A stretch of 64,000 nt of DNA from Isoetes taiwanensis. Lineage: Eukaryota; Streptophyta; Lycopodiopsida; Isoetales; Isoetaceae. Location of the stretch: the NCBI GenBank assembly GCA_021234155.1, contig JAJEKV010000062.1, positions 6,788,432 through 6,852,431 of the forward strand, in the 5' to 3' direction. Shown here in pieces: positions 10,095-21,418 of the stretch (positions within the stretch are counted from its first letter, which is position 1; each line of letters opens with the position of its first letter). A program made the translations under genes and the position numbers. The notes below the pieces were generated by a model. The model searched no databases. It worked only from the letters and a program-made list of their open reading frames with translations, and was not told the DNA's origin.

Positions 10095-12600
10095 AATTTC
10101 GGTTCTATTACTAAACGTTCTTATGCTTTTGTAATCATTGTTCCATGACGAGGACAAGATATTTCTTCAGGCCAATCTCACATATGGCTATGGTGCCCAG
10201 GTAATGTTTTGCAGTAGCATTTATAATTTAAACATAGATTGTGAAAACGTGACTTTAATGTCAACCAGTTTGGTATTTCTTTCTGTGTTCTATCTGAAAT
10301 GATTTCATTTGTTGCAAGAAGATATCCATTTTTTATAATGAAGTGGCAGTACTTAATTACATCAAAAACATTCTATAGATGGCATAGACAAAAAAACTAA
10401 ACTGGATGAAGGGTGTCCATGCCATTACTGAAGCCCATGGCGTGTCACTAACAAACGGCATGTAATGCCACTATGTTGGATCTTATATGCCGCATAGGGT
10501 GGTTAGAAGAGGTGAACAATTGACATCCCTTTCCAAAGACACCTGGCGGGATATGTTGGTTGCATGTTAAATCCATGATTATGGATTTTGCAGAGCATGT
10601 TATTGATTTCATTATCAACCGCAACGTTGTCTTTGTATTATCATCTAATAACTGTGCAGCTTCTATCAATTGTGATTGAATCTATGGCAAGTAAGTTGCG
10701 ACCTACAATGTTTGATGACTGCCTCTTGCCTTAGAAGCACCAAAGTATTTTGGATGAGACAAAGCAAGTAAGAAAATTAGATGCTTACAGCCAGACATAT
10801 GCGGATCTTTGAAATACAGCTTCACATTTTGTATTTGTGCAGGAATAGAGGACACTTAACGACGATATATACCGAGTTCATCATAATGTTTTTTTTTTTG
10901 TTCATGTACAACAAAATATCTCTGGCTAATACATGTTTAAAATGGAGCAACCAATAGTATGGAAGGAGGATGTCCCCGATTTTCTTGCTTTCTTTCCCAT
11001 AATTTCAAAAGCTTCAGACTAAACTTGGTAGGCAACTTAAGACTCTACTGGTTGTGTGCTTCGGCATCAGCCAATAAGTAAAATATATTGTTGCAAAAAT
11101 AGCTCGACAAATTCTCTAAAAGGTACAGACATCAGTTCAAGGCATGCTTATGCACTATGATGCATACATAACAGCAGGAATGCAATAGGCTGCATGAAGT
11201 GTGAACAAAATCTGCATTGAATGTAAATGATCGATGAACAATCACAAAGATGCAAGGATATTAATCTTGTTCACTCTTTGGGATGCCTTCTCAGAGTAGT
11301 AGTAGTACATGCTTCGGTAGTAGTAGTAGTGGGATGCCTTGCATTTCTCCCAATAAAGGAACTTTACATGCAGACTTTTAAACTTTGAATATGTCCATTC
11401 GGACTTCCAATATCGTTCTGCCCTTGGAGGGTCATAAAAAATAAAGGCCCTAAAGCAACAAATTAAATACAGAACCATTGCAAGAAACGAATAGCAAGAC
11501 GTAAAACTTTTTCAAAACTTACTATAGATTAATAAAAGATAATATGAACGTTCCATTCTTGCAGCGTGAACTTGCATAGCATATTCACTGCAGTATAAGC
11601 CTTACAAATACGTTTAATGAAGTCTAATGACTTTTTGACAATGGAGAGGAGGAACATTTTGTAAAATTTGCTTTGCGATTGGCAGTCATGGGCCAGATAT
11701 ATTAAAACGTGCTTCAATCGAAGCTTCCTCTCTTCTAGATAGATGTGCAATGTTGAACGTTTACTTATCCTGCATTGCAGCATTATAAAATCCAAGTAAA
11801 TGATACTCTAGGTGATGATAAACGTCATGAAAAAAAAAGATTTTCACTATCATATTGCTAACAAATGCCTGCTGCTTATGAATGCACCAAGAACATTAGA
11901 TACTGTTTCCAAACCTGTATGGACAAAAGCATCAAAGTAAATAGATGCAATAGATTATTAACAACATGAAGCACCAGAAAAGGTTCAATTATCAGTTTCG
12001 TAAACTTGGAGGCTTTTGATTGAAGAAAGCAATTGCAGGGTACATAGTTCTAATGACAAATCAGTATGTACATTAGCTACTAATATAACATCATCAACAT
12101 TCCAGCATATAAAACATCCCAAGCCCGCTGTAAGATACATTATAGAAAACTTTACAGCAATGGCATTTATTTTATCCGTAAAAAGCAATTCCCACCATTT
12201 TCATTTTCCAAATCTATCTGTTATGAATCATTCTAGGCTCTTCAAGTTTTGGCTCTCACAACTCCACCCCTGGCTGCTTCCAATCTTACGGACCCTAAAT
12301 TTACATGAACAAAATTTAAAGAATAACACACATATCTGTACTAGCATAAACCCAAAATATGAATGATAGAACCATAATGATTTGCTCCTTCTGAGTGCCC
12401 CTGAACGTTTGCATAAAATGTTCTCCATCTTAACTTGATAGAAAAGCAACAAAATAATAAGCCAAAAGAAAATACCAGAATTGAAGCAAATCGCTAATGT
12501 AGCCACCTGTATTCTAGAATGCCTTGTGCACAGAATAAAAATTAAAGATAAATGGGCTCAGATAATATAAATTTGGTGCACACAATGGGTGAAATTTTGC
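10095..12600. other. AT-rich non-coding part of the duplicated segment
   Basis: No supported gene. Holds two short (TAG)n runs near 11,296 and 11,319. ORFs such as 11,795-11,529 (-), 12,016-12,366 (+) and 12,506-12,228 (-) are kept almost unchanged in copy 2, but they overlap on opposite strands and carry no recognisable domain. Confidence 0.4.
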
Positions 12601-12661
12601 TGCTTCACTTGCTTGCAGATTTGCTCCTCTGCTCGTCTGCTGAAGCGCAACGAAACAACCT

Positions 12662-13570
12662 CTAAGGATGAGTGGGACCAATGCAATTTCTCAAGAAATT
12701 TTGTGGAGCTGACCAATGAAAGTTGCTAAATAACAACATGCCTCCTGATGCTTGATCTTCCTCTGCAGATCCATACAAGCCTCTTCCATTAGTTGACGAC
12801 TTGGCAAATGTTGCAGCCTTCAATTTAGGAAGAGAGAGAACCTTATTGATACCTTGAACAGACAAGTGCCCATCTAGACATCCGTAAAAACATCATGGTC
12901 GTGTACAAGAGCTGCACTTTCACCTTCTCCAAACTAAGCGGTTCCATCAGCTCCATGTGCCACAACCTTCTGATGCAACTTTAGGGTAGAATATTGAACC
13001 TTACCAGACCTTCTGACAGCATCGTGGAGACTTTCTTCAGTTTGGTACTCAGGAGGCGTTGAGTTGCTTTCATTTACAAACCTTGCTAAATCCCAAGCAA
13101 GAGATGTTAGTTTGACTACAAGCTCTGCCATTCTGCTGTACATGAAATCTTGCACATCTTCCAAAAATATGAGGTCCAACCAAATCAACCTATTCTGCTG
13201 AAACCGTAGGATCAAACTCTGAAGCTCCTTCAGGAAATATTGCCTTAACAATGCGACCATTCTCATACAGTGTGCAAGCTGCTTGCGCAAACCCAGGAAT
13301 AAGCAGACCATTGATTGTGAACTACAATATCCTTCTGGATGATGCAGTCTGATGCTGCCACTACCAAACGCTTTACTTTTAGTAGTTTTCCATGGGAAAA
13401 AAGACGCATCTCATTAGAAGATAATGCTTTGAAACCCTTATTGCCCCAATCCGATGTCCGAACTCGGTCTTTCAAGATGTGATTTTTCAAGAGCTTCTTA
13501 ATAGATTTTGCATTGCCTAGAGCCATTAGAAAGTCCTTGAACTTGGGATCTGCTTCTTTTTCAAGAAATG
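12662..13570 (-). pseudogene. Unidentified minus-strand ORF cluster, copy 1
   Basis: Three minus-strand frames follow each other: 13,526-13,263 (87 codons), 13,311-12,934 (125) and 12,865-12,662 (67). The first reads 'FLMALGNAKSIKKLLKNHIL' upstream of 'DWGNKGFKALSSNEMRLF'; the second has 'LIWLDLIFLEDVQDFMYSRM'; the third 'GHLSVQGINKVLSLPKLKAA'. The text looks like a folded cytosolic protein, not transposon low complexity, but I cannot name it, and frame changes are needed to join the parts. Copy 2 (36,591-35,684) is nearly identical and differs mostly by substitutions, unlike the surrounding sequence. It could be exons of a real gene with introns, a retro-copied host gene, or chance ORFs. Confidence 0.35.
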
Positions 13571-13598
13571 CATTACTCCCGTTCTAGGAGCTTAATAT

Positions 13599-13741
13599 GT
13601 GTGACTTAACCAAGGCTTATGAAATGCTGGTATGCTGGCTTTGTGTGACTTAACCAAGGCTTATGAAATGCTGGTATGCTGGCTTTATCCCGAGGAACCA
13701 AGGCTTATGAAATGCTGGTATGCTGGCTTTATCCCGAGGAA
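13599..13741. repeat. 44-50-base minisatellite, three units, copy 1
   Basis: Three head-to-tail units built on ACCAAGGCTTATGAAATGCT followed by GGTATGCTGGCTTT. Units 1 and 2 start with GTGTGACTTA; units 2 and 3 end with ATCCCGAGGA. The same three units occur at 36,617-36,759, so they predate the 12-kb duplication. Confidence 0.9.
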
Positions 13742-14289
13742 GCATCATAACTGAGAAGCAAAAACATAGCCTTATGGTTCAAAGCTTCCGTCAGCAATTG
13801 GGGCACCACAGTTAAAGGAAAAGAAGAGCCACAGTCCACGAAGTCATGCTGAGAAATTGAGGGGACTGCCCATGAGTATAGTAGACCTAGAGAAAAGCAA
13901 TCAAACCATTAGAAAGGTTCACTGGAAATGTTAAAGAGGTGGTTCATGTAATATCCATTGCATTGATGCAGCGGATGACCAGATATACCACTGTTCTTTG
14001 GCCAGATATACGACATCCTGGATGGCTGTCCTATTCTATCCGCCAAAAGATCAACTAGTATAAAAGTATAGATACCAAGTCTTCATTCTTGCACACTAAC
14101 TTGCCATTCTAGTGCCTCAAAATGGACGTCTCATCTGGATGCAGTTAGAAATGGCTTCTTATGACAACATGAGATCCTAAACTTATAGAATGCAGTTTCT
14201 CAATTTTCTGTTGGGCAAGACATTTAAGGTTAAGGCGCCTCAACTAAACATAAACTTTACATCTCACATATAAATCCTGAGCATCATAT

Positions 14290-14960
14290 TACCTCAGCAG
14301 AGTGCAAAACTAATCCTTCAGGGAAAAGTTCGCCATTAGAAACATAATTCATCAAAGAAAAAGATTGGCATCACATTTGACTATAGCTCGTTTATCATAT
14401 TCATAGGATAGATGCGAAATAGAACACTGCTCATCCTATCATCCAAGTCAGTATGTTCTATTATTTCGTTTGCCAATTTGGGGGAGCATTCAATGGTTTT
14501 GCCTAGATTTTTGCCTCATTGTATGTGAAACCGCAAAGATGTAAAAAATGCCTGATTTGAGCTGCTTTATTTGCCAGTCAAAATCATTTTTGACTGTTAG
14601 ATGAATTTTTTTCTTTTCTATGATGGTATCATGGAAAGAATGGATATTCACATTTGACAGCCCTTCTTTTAGTCACTGAAGCATCCACCAAATCAGTGGT
14701 TGAGACTAATTTTGCTGCAGATAATGCAATCGGCACTGTGAATCCGGCAGGGGAAGATTTGCTGACAGTGGCTGACAGTGAGGCGTATTGGGCTCTGTTT
14801 GATTCCGGCAGGGTGGAGCAGGGGATTGATGCAGAATGCGGGCTTGAATGCTGCTTCCAGCAGAATGCTCAAAGAATAAAATGGCCCTGAAAGAATGGCA
14901 TCCTTGGTTGATTCCGGTAGGGTGTGAGCGGTGGCAGCAGAAGGCTGGCCGGTAGCCTGG
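14290..14960. other. Blocks of copy 1 not matched in copy 2
   Basis: Within otherwise collinear homology, about 14,290-14,365 and about 14,700-14,870 are replaced by unrelated sequence in copy 2 (near 37,305-37,370 and 37,640-37,740). The second block has three ATTCCGG-AGGG motifs and a plus-strand ORF at 14,654-14,890 with no recognisable product. Confidence 0.5.
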
Positions 14961-16344
14961 CTGGGTACAGGCTGCCTTGGTTTTTTTTTTTCAAGATTTT
15001 TTTGGACCATTGGATCACGGACAAAAATTTATGGCCCTTTTTCAACCTTGGAATATTCCAGTTCCTATGAAGGATTGAAAAAACCTAAGGAATGAATAAT
15101 AATGAATAACAACAGTTTAAAAGAAATAAATTAAGCTAAATAAGTGAAGAAAAGCAGAATACGCCCAACTAACCTCTTCAGCTTTCCATTTAGACTATAA
15201 CCTTCATCGAAATAAACCCTAAGCTTCCCATTTGAACTGCTTTTCACTGAGAAGCCTAGTTCAAGCATGAGATTAAAAAACAGCTTGAATTGATTGAAGG
15301 GGGCCGCGCGAACGCGAGCCCCCACTACCACAAATTATGACGTGCACTCTCCCCTTGGGGAGATGCTAGAACGATTCACGCCCTAGTGCAATGGCGCAAA
15401 CCATCCTAGGCCATCGACCTTCTAGATCATCGATAGACCCCGCCCAGGTAAGTATGGTGCAGAGTGCCCTCTCTTTTATTTTATCATCTTCTCGTGCCTT
15501 CTTCTGCAACTTATTCCTGTGGGATATCTATCCATTCTTCTGCAACTTATTCCTGAGATCCCTCCCCGAACAACTCATTGAATTCGGTTTCCTTCGTGAA
15601 GAATCGGAACCTGCCTCTCCACAAAACCTTCGTGCAAAAATTTTGGGCCTGCACATTGTCTTCTCTTGGGTACACATTGGTTTTCCTCCTATATTCCTTT
15701 GCAATGATTCCTCTGAAGTTATCCTATGCTCGGCCTCTCGGGTTTGGATTCAATTGCTACTATTCCAAAGTGAAATGAAAGCCATTAGTTGAACTATAAT
15801 AATCACCAATAGCCAAGCGCTTGTCCAAAGAGAATGAAGTATGACATCCGAGCATCTAGAAAGGTCGGATTCCTTGCTTTAGAATTTAACAAATGCATAA
15901 GATAGCAATGTACGAAACAATTGCATTGGTTTTAGTCTAATTCGACGCGGCATTTATATCGGCATTCATATGTTTGTTTTCCTATATACTGGACATTATT
16001 GTTTGTCCTTGTTGTGTACATTATATATGTTCAATATTAGATGGACAAGGTGCCAGAGCACTATGGATTGCCCCAATGCCATGGGCAATGTTCTGTTTTC
16101 AGCACAAGCTTTTGAAAAACGTGAACAAGTTTATGTTTTATATGTTGCTTTAAGCATAGGATATTGAGAATTAATTGTGGTCTTTTCTAATATTGCACTG
16201 GCCTCATATATTAAAAAGATGGCACCCATTATTTCTTTTGGCATCGATTCTTGCTAGCCATGCCTAAAACATGATATAAATTGTTTCGGATCTGCGTCTT
16301 CTATGAGGGGTCAAGTAGTAGCACTTGGCCAAATTTGTGGTGCT
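14961..16344. other. Non-coding part of the duplicated segment
   Basis: Collinear with about 37,830-39,148. ORFs at 15,391-15,792 (+) and 15,970-16,167 (+) are not conserved in frame in copy 2. No supported gene. Confidence 0.4.
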
Positions 16345-16589
16345 TAACCGAGATATAGAGAATTTTCTACAAATGTATAGCATTCCCAAGTAGTGTTACC
16401 GGGTGCTACATGACCCATTGATTAGCCGATTGCTATGCAAGGCCCAATTATCACCCGGATTAATGAATATCTGAGATCAACTTTAATGGTTATATAGAGT
16501 CTTATTATCAGCCACTCCCTTTCCTTATACATCTTCACCATTGTCATTTAGTTAACTCTTTGCTCCTCCTACTTAGACACTCAACTAGC
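16345..16589 (+). repeat. Direct repeat flanking the CACTA fragment, left (copy 1)
   Basis: About 245 bases starting AACCGAGATA and ending CACTCAACTAGC, repeated at 16,922-17,166. The left copy stops exactly where the CACTA end begins. Confidence 0.8.
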
Positions 16590-16877
16590 CACTACAAGAA
16601 AAAGGTACCTATAGTGTCTAAAGTAACATCAATATTTTTGACACTAGCCGAACCTGTCAAATCCCAATTATTGTCACAATCTTGACGCTATATTTGTCGT
16701 GATCATTTGTCACAAATACGCCACAATCGCGTCAGCAGTTATGTCAAGTTTGTGGCTTCAATTTCTGTCATAATATTGATGCAAAGTCAAATTCCAGCTA
16801 CATCATAATCTAGAAGATGTCAAACTTGTGACAATATCTTAACAACAATTGTGATAAATAAACAAAACCTATAGGTA
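16590..16877 (+). mobile_element. CACTA (En/Spm-type) transposon fragment, copy 1
   Basis: It begins with CACTACAAGAAAAAGG, the canonical plant CACTA terminal inverted repeat, followed by TACCTATAG. Subterminal repeats typical of the group follow: several TTGTCACAA and TTGACGC/TGTCAAG words in both orientations. The right side has CCTATAGGTA (16,868-16,877), the inverse of TACCTATAGG, but the outer TTTTTCTTGTAGTG is missing and the sequence turns into TAATGTTGCATC. It is therefore a short, non-coding, one-ended derivative. The same fragment is at 39,382-39,670. Confidence 0.75.
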
Positions 16878-16921
16878 TAATGTTGCATCAACATTGTGGC
16901 AAGCTAGATAGAGAATTTTCA

Positions 16922-17166
16922 TTAACCGAGATAGGGAATTTTCTACAAATGTATAGCATTCGATGTTAAGGTGTTACATGACCCATTTATTAGCCAGATT
17001 GCTATGCAAGGCCCAATTATCATCAGTTAATGAATATACAGGGTCCCAATATCAACTTTAATGGTTATATAGAGTCTTATTATCAGCCACTCCCTTTTCT
17101 TATACATCTTCACCATTGTCATTTAGTTAACTCTTTGCTCCTCCTCCTTAGGCACTCAACTAGCCT
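16922..17166 (+). repeat. Direct repeat flanking the CACTA fragment, right (copy 1)
   Basis: Second copy of 16,345-16,589, continuing into CTACATCTTCTTTGAC. An inverted third copy without the CACTA fragment is in the arm at 47,563-48,796. Confidence 0.8.
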
Positions 17167-17267
17167 ACATCTTCTTTGACAAGGATTCACACACAATTTT
17201 CGGGTATGTAATCCCATTGTGATGTTCTGGATTGCATACCACACCGAAGCTTCCACCCCCTCGATAA

Positions 17268-17861
17268 TCATAATCTGCATACCAGATCATGTTGACAATT
17301 CCATGTTCTGCAAACTTTGAGTTGACTCTTGTCAAGTAACAAACTATAAATCACAGAGACCTTATATCCCTTACCATCAGAGATCCAATTATGAAGACAG
17401 TTATCATTACCCCTTGGGTGCCTGGTGACTAAGGAATAGATTTTTCTGTTGGTCTCTGTATCAGACAACCGAGTAGTTAGCTCCCCCCATTCTCTCCAAG
17501 TCTCATTATTCATGAGGGAGCCTATGGTGTGTAGCCCACCAGTGCACCACTCCTTGTATTTGAGGGGGTGCTTGAGGGCCAAACAACCTTCATCCTCATT
17601 TATCAAATCCCATGCCGAAGAAACCATGATCTGCCATTGACCGAGTCCAACTCCCTTGCTCTGAAGCATGGAGAGACCAAATTCCAGGCTGAGAGAATAC
17701 GTCTCAATTTTGGATGTGCCAGGGGAGGGTTTAATCTGGTAAAATGCTGAGTCCGGGAGTTGATGAGGAAGAGAAGGGGCACCTACTATGGTTGTGGTCC
17801 CTAACCAGTATTTCACAAGTTTGAGAGCAGGTGATGGACTTTCGTAGTCGTGGATCTCCAC
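17268..17861 (-). pseudogene. LINE ORF2 C-terminal part with zf-RVT domain
   Basis: A 197-codon frame with the plant LINE C-terminal layout: 'LVKYWLGTTTIVG' near residues 15-27, 'WREWGELTTRLSDTETNRKI' near 122-141, and 'NWISDGKGYKVSVIYSLLLD' near 158-177, the last matching the start of the reverse-transcriptase zinc-binding domain (W-x-x-x-G-x-Y/F-x-V-x-x-x-Y). The frame ends before the usual cysteine/histidine cluster, consistent with truncation at 17,241. It follows the RT fragments of the same element on the same strand, with the intervening thumb region (17,862-18,237) broken. Confidence 0.6.
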
Positions 17862-18237
17862 TATTTTTTGACCTGAGCCCGAGCTTGGGAAAATAGGTCT
17901 TTACATCCTAATCCTCCTTCCTTCTTTGGCAAGGTCAAATTATCCCGTGAGACCATTCTTGCTCCCCGCCGATGTATTCCCTCATAGCGCTTTCAGCTTC
18001 CTATATGATGCCTTATCAGCCTATGATTACCGAGAAAAGTAGATGTGTGTCTTTGGCAATCACACCGCAATTATACCCACACTCGCTAAAGAGAGAGATT
18101 TAGAGTACATCCAGATCTTCCTCTTCATCCCGCTTTACAATTGAGTCCCATAGTCCGTAAAAATTCATATTGACGACTCGAGGCAACCCTAGAAGTTTTG
18201 TGGCGATTTGTGTCCAAGAACTTTGATGCCATGCAGC

Positions 18238-19211
18238 TCATCCCCGGGGTTGCATGACAATGGTGCTCTTATTCTTATTCGTAAGGACACCGTAAGCACT
18301 CCCAAAGAGTTGTAGCATATTTAGGAAATTAGGAAGACTTGATCCATCATTCTCAAGAAATGCAAATGTGTCATCGATATTGCATGATGACAAAGTCTCC
18401 CATACCTTGTGGAAGTTGGAGGCCCCGGATCTCTTTTTGTAGCTACCATATTGAGTGTGGCCCCGGTTACCATTTTTGCAACAATTAAGAACAGATAGGG
18501 AGCCGAGGGCATCCCCTGTCTTACCCCTTTTTGCATTCAAAGAACTTGGTAGGGGATCCATTGACCATGACTCAGAGCAACCAAAGATCATTAAGACTAT
18601 GCACTTTCCCTATCACTCCATCGAGAAGCCAAGCTGTGCCATTGCCATATAGAGGAACTTCCAATTAATTGTATCATAGGCCCGTCTTGAAATCCAAATT
18701 AACTAGCATGCGCTCGCTTGGAGTGAAGGTTCCAAAGTAAACCCTCATGAGCCCCTATGAAGTTATCCAAGATGCTCCTTTCTCGGGTGAAGGCTGATTG
18801 CAATCGGATTTATTACCTTTTGGAGAACCCCTTGATTCTATTAGCCGAATCTTGGCCAAGATTTTATATGAAGAGTTTGTGAGTGATATTGGCCTCCAAT
18901 CCTGAGAAGGCAACAGAGCATCAACTTTGGGAATTAGGGCAATCCCGGGCCAAGATTTATGGTGGGTGTACCTTTGGGGCAGCCCAAGCTCCCTGGATGA
19001 ATGTGGTTAGGTCCTGCTTCATGATGTCCCAGAAAGCCACATAGAATTCCGGGGGGATTCCATCAGGGCCAGGGCTCTTCCCGTGAGCCATACCTGTAAG
19101 AGTTTTCCCAATTTCCTCCGTAGAAGGTTGTCGTAGCGTAGCCATCATCATCAATTGCTTGGTCACCGGACCAAGCTTATGAAAGAAGTGCTTAAGATTG
19201 GCCTCATTCAC
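18238..19211 (-). pseudogene. LINE ORF2 reverse transcriptase (frameshifted)
   Basis: Three minus-strand pieces form one RT domain. 19,211-18,957 holds 'GKSPGPDGIPPEFYVAFWDI' (residues 44-63), the RT block 1 motif of L1-type LINEs. 18,536-18,321 holds 'KGVRQGMPSAPYLFLIVAKM', the block 4 motif. 18,591-18,238, in another frame, holds 'IDDTFAFLEND' in place of the catalytic FADD/YADD box, so at least one catalytic-site residue pattern is changed, followed by 'LFGSAYGVLTNKNKSTIV'. The pieces lie in correct order between endonuclease and zinc-binding parts. The enzyme would copy LINE RNA at a nicked target, but this copy cannot encode it intact. Confidence 0.8.
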
Positions 19212-19237
19212 CGTGAGTCAAAAAAAAGTCCTTGTAT

Positions 19238-20456
19238 TTAGTATGGAAGAAGTCCAATAGATTTTCCCCGCCTCGAGATCTTTTGGCCTTCTTCTGTAAC
19301 CGAGATGATGCCATTGTTCATGATTCGCCCTTTTGCTGTCCTGAAGAAGAGCTTAGAGCTACATCTGTCCATGCAATTAACATTGATGCATTTACTCTTG
19401 ATGATAAGACCCTTAGCTTCTGTCTCCTCAATGTTTTTGACCTTTCTTTCCAGGTGTTCCTCCTCCTTATGCAAATCCACATTGTATGGGTCATCAAAAA
19501 TCCTTTGCCTAATTTCTTTGACCTGAAGATAGATGTCTATTTTTTCCTTTTTCATATTTCCATTCCACCTTTTACCCCATAGTTTCAGCCAGTCCTTTAT
19601 CTTCCTCATTTTGTTTACAAACCCCTTCATTGATCCACTCTGCTGCAATGGGGGTAGGGATTTGTAGAAGTCCTGGAATTCTCGACAGAAGACTTCATTG
19701 TTGAGAAGGCTGGTGTTCACTTTAAAGGGGGTGTTAGCTCCCCCTTTAACTGAGTTGCCTACTTCCATGATCTGTGGGAAGTGGTCTGATATTGAGTTAC
19801 TGTGGTCCCCATTTATAATTATTTGTGGCCACATACTGACATCTTTAGTGTAAAACTTGTCTAGGAGACAAAACACCCTATCATTCCCTACCCTTTTGTT
19901 ACTCCAGGAGTACACATTAGTTGAGGAGGGGGCTTGATACACAAAGATATCCATAAGTTTGTCCCACTGGAATCTTTCATTTTTTGTCATGTTCAGCTTT
20001 TTGCCTAACTTCTGGTTCCACAAAGGGGTATTGTTGAAGTCTCCACTCAGCACCCAGCTGTCTGCTTGCATGGTAGGAATCCAGTCAGCCATGTCCTTCC
20101 ATTGTCTTTCCCTCTCCTCAGGATCTGTGGATGCATATACATTAATTATCCCAACTTTGTCTTCCCCCACCCTAAGGAAAATGACATGCCATCTGCCAGA
20201 GGGATGGTGATATGACCCTAGAGGAGAATAAGAGTTCCATATTGTGCAAATCCCCCCTTTGGTACCATCAGCTGGTGACCATATGGATCCTCCATTAGGC
20301 ATAACCCAGTTCCCCAGATTTGAGGCTTCAAAACTTGGAAGCCTATGTTCTTGAATAAGGACAATGTCAGCCCTCATTTCTTTCAAAGCAATGATAACTC
20401 TTCTTCGCTTCAGGGGGCCCTTTAATCCCCCTCACATTCCATGTGACAATCTTCAT
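19238..20456 (-). CDS. LINE ORF2 AP-endonuclease domain
   Basis: A long open frame (382 codons from 20,386) holds a complete apurinic/apyrimidinic-type endonuclease, which in LINEs nicks target DNA to prime reverse transcription. Visible motifs: QEH at residues 12-14, SGDFN around 114-118, NDR at 168-170, and ISDHFP at 199-204, the C-terminal catalytic SDH. The natural start is probably the ATG at 20,456, which gives MKIVTWNVRG, the standard N terminus, joined to the frame by a one-base shift in a run of Gs near 20,430. After residue 230 the frame continues as a linker toward the RT. This is the best-preserved gene piece in the element. Confidence 0.85.
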
Positions 20457-21170
20457 GCCTTTTTGATCCGTGATTGGCCCATAAGGATTAGGAGTATAGA
20501 TCTTTCTCTGCCTTTGTTTTTTGGTTGGTTGGGGGTGAAAAGGACTCTTCCCCGAGTGTCTTCATCACCGCTTTCTTCATCATTCCAGAATTTTCCATGT
20601 GGGGTGTCCCCTATTTCCAATTCCAAAGGAGCATGAGACCCCTTGGATGTCATCTTCCCTGCTCAGAGCCACCGTGCCACTTGTTCCAACATGGGAGAGT
20701 TATTTATAATTAGATCGATGGGTAGAACCATTTCTCGATTCTTGAGTTCCCCGATCTCCATCTCAAGTGCTATCTCTTGTGAGGGGGTTCAGAAAATCCT
20801 CCTCAAAACCACCCTTGTGATTCTCATCACCCCTGAATGGTCACATACATATCCTCTCGATTGAGGGAGTATCCTTAAACAGCTTGGATAACAGGGGAGA
20901 GGAAAGGGTTTTAGAGGGTTCTCCCTGCTCTAAAATTTTCCACCCGAAATCATCCGACTCAGGAGTATTCATTAATAGGAGGCCTACTTGGTTCCTCAAT
21001 GGTCAAAGACTCCTAGCTCTTGCCCTCATGGGCTGGGGTAACAATCGAGCATCCGGATCTACCACTTCTTTCCCCTTTGCCTTGTTCAAGACCTTTATCT
21101 CCATGTTTTCCTCGCTTGGAATCGACCTTCTTCCTCCATTGCCTCTTTTTTCTTCTTTAATTTTTGCTCC
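20453..21170 (-). pseudogene. LINE ORF1 C-terminal part (broken)
   Basis: Minus-strand pieces upstream of the endonuclease: 21,212-21,003 (69 codons, Arg/Lys/Glu-rich) and 20,653-20,453 (66 codons, 'LELEIGDTPHGKFWNDEESG' near residues 9-28, then a basic tail). They are in the place of LINE ORF1, the RNA-binding protein, but no zinc knuckle or RRM is visible, so the assignment rests on position. The last frame ends in a TGA that overlaps the ATG of ORF2 as ATGA (20,456-20,453). The block is interrupted by stops between 20,654 and 21,000. Confidence 0.45.
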
Positions 21171-21418
21171 TCCCCGCCCAGTTCTTGATCCAGTTCTTCG
21201 CTCCAATTCCATCCCCTGTTGCTCCTACTTGATGTTTGTTCCTGCCTGTTCCTCGCTCTTGATCCCCGCTCAGAGGCTTTTTTGCCCCTCAGCTCCAGAT
21301 CTCGAAGATCTCTCTTCACAAGTTTATTAGATCTGGTAGACAAGATCCCAGATCAGCATTTGCAATCCAAGTCCATCCTTCGACTAGCTCGCTTCAAACG
21401 CCCAAACGCCTCGCTTCC

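Larger units (their letters stand above)
5000..17240 (+). repeat. Copy 1 of a ~12-kb direct duplication
   Basis: The sequence from ATGGAGACTTGGATGCGG (5,001) to the GATTGCATAC at 17,231-17,240 recurs in the same order and orientation at 27,962-40,030. Homology starts and stops abruptly: the left flank is unrelated, and at 17,241 copy 1 passes into a LINE while copy 2 continues into another sequence. The unit contains a LINE zinc-binding relic, unidentified ORFs, a 45-base minisatellite and a CACTA fragment. Differences between copies are unevenly spread. Confidence 0.9.
17241..21170 (-). mobile_element. LINE (L1-like), broken, minus strand
   Basis: A LINE read on the minus strand from about 21,170 down to 17,241. 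In order it has an ORF1 tail, an apurinic endonuclease, a reverse transcriptase and a zinc-binding C-terminal domain. The reverse transcriptase is split by frameshifts and stops. No poly-A tail or target duplication is visible at the low-coordinate end, where it abuts the 12-kb duplication, so the 3' end is truncated. At the 5' end it meets the chromovirus at about 21,175. Copy 2 of the duplication lacks this LINE at the matching place. Confidence 0.8.

Noticed and set aside
12016..12506. Overlapping ORFs of 116 (+) and 92 (-) codons conserved in both 12-kb copies
   Set aside because: The copies are nearly identical here, so conservation has no weight, and neither ORF has a recognisable domain.
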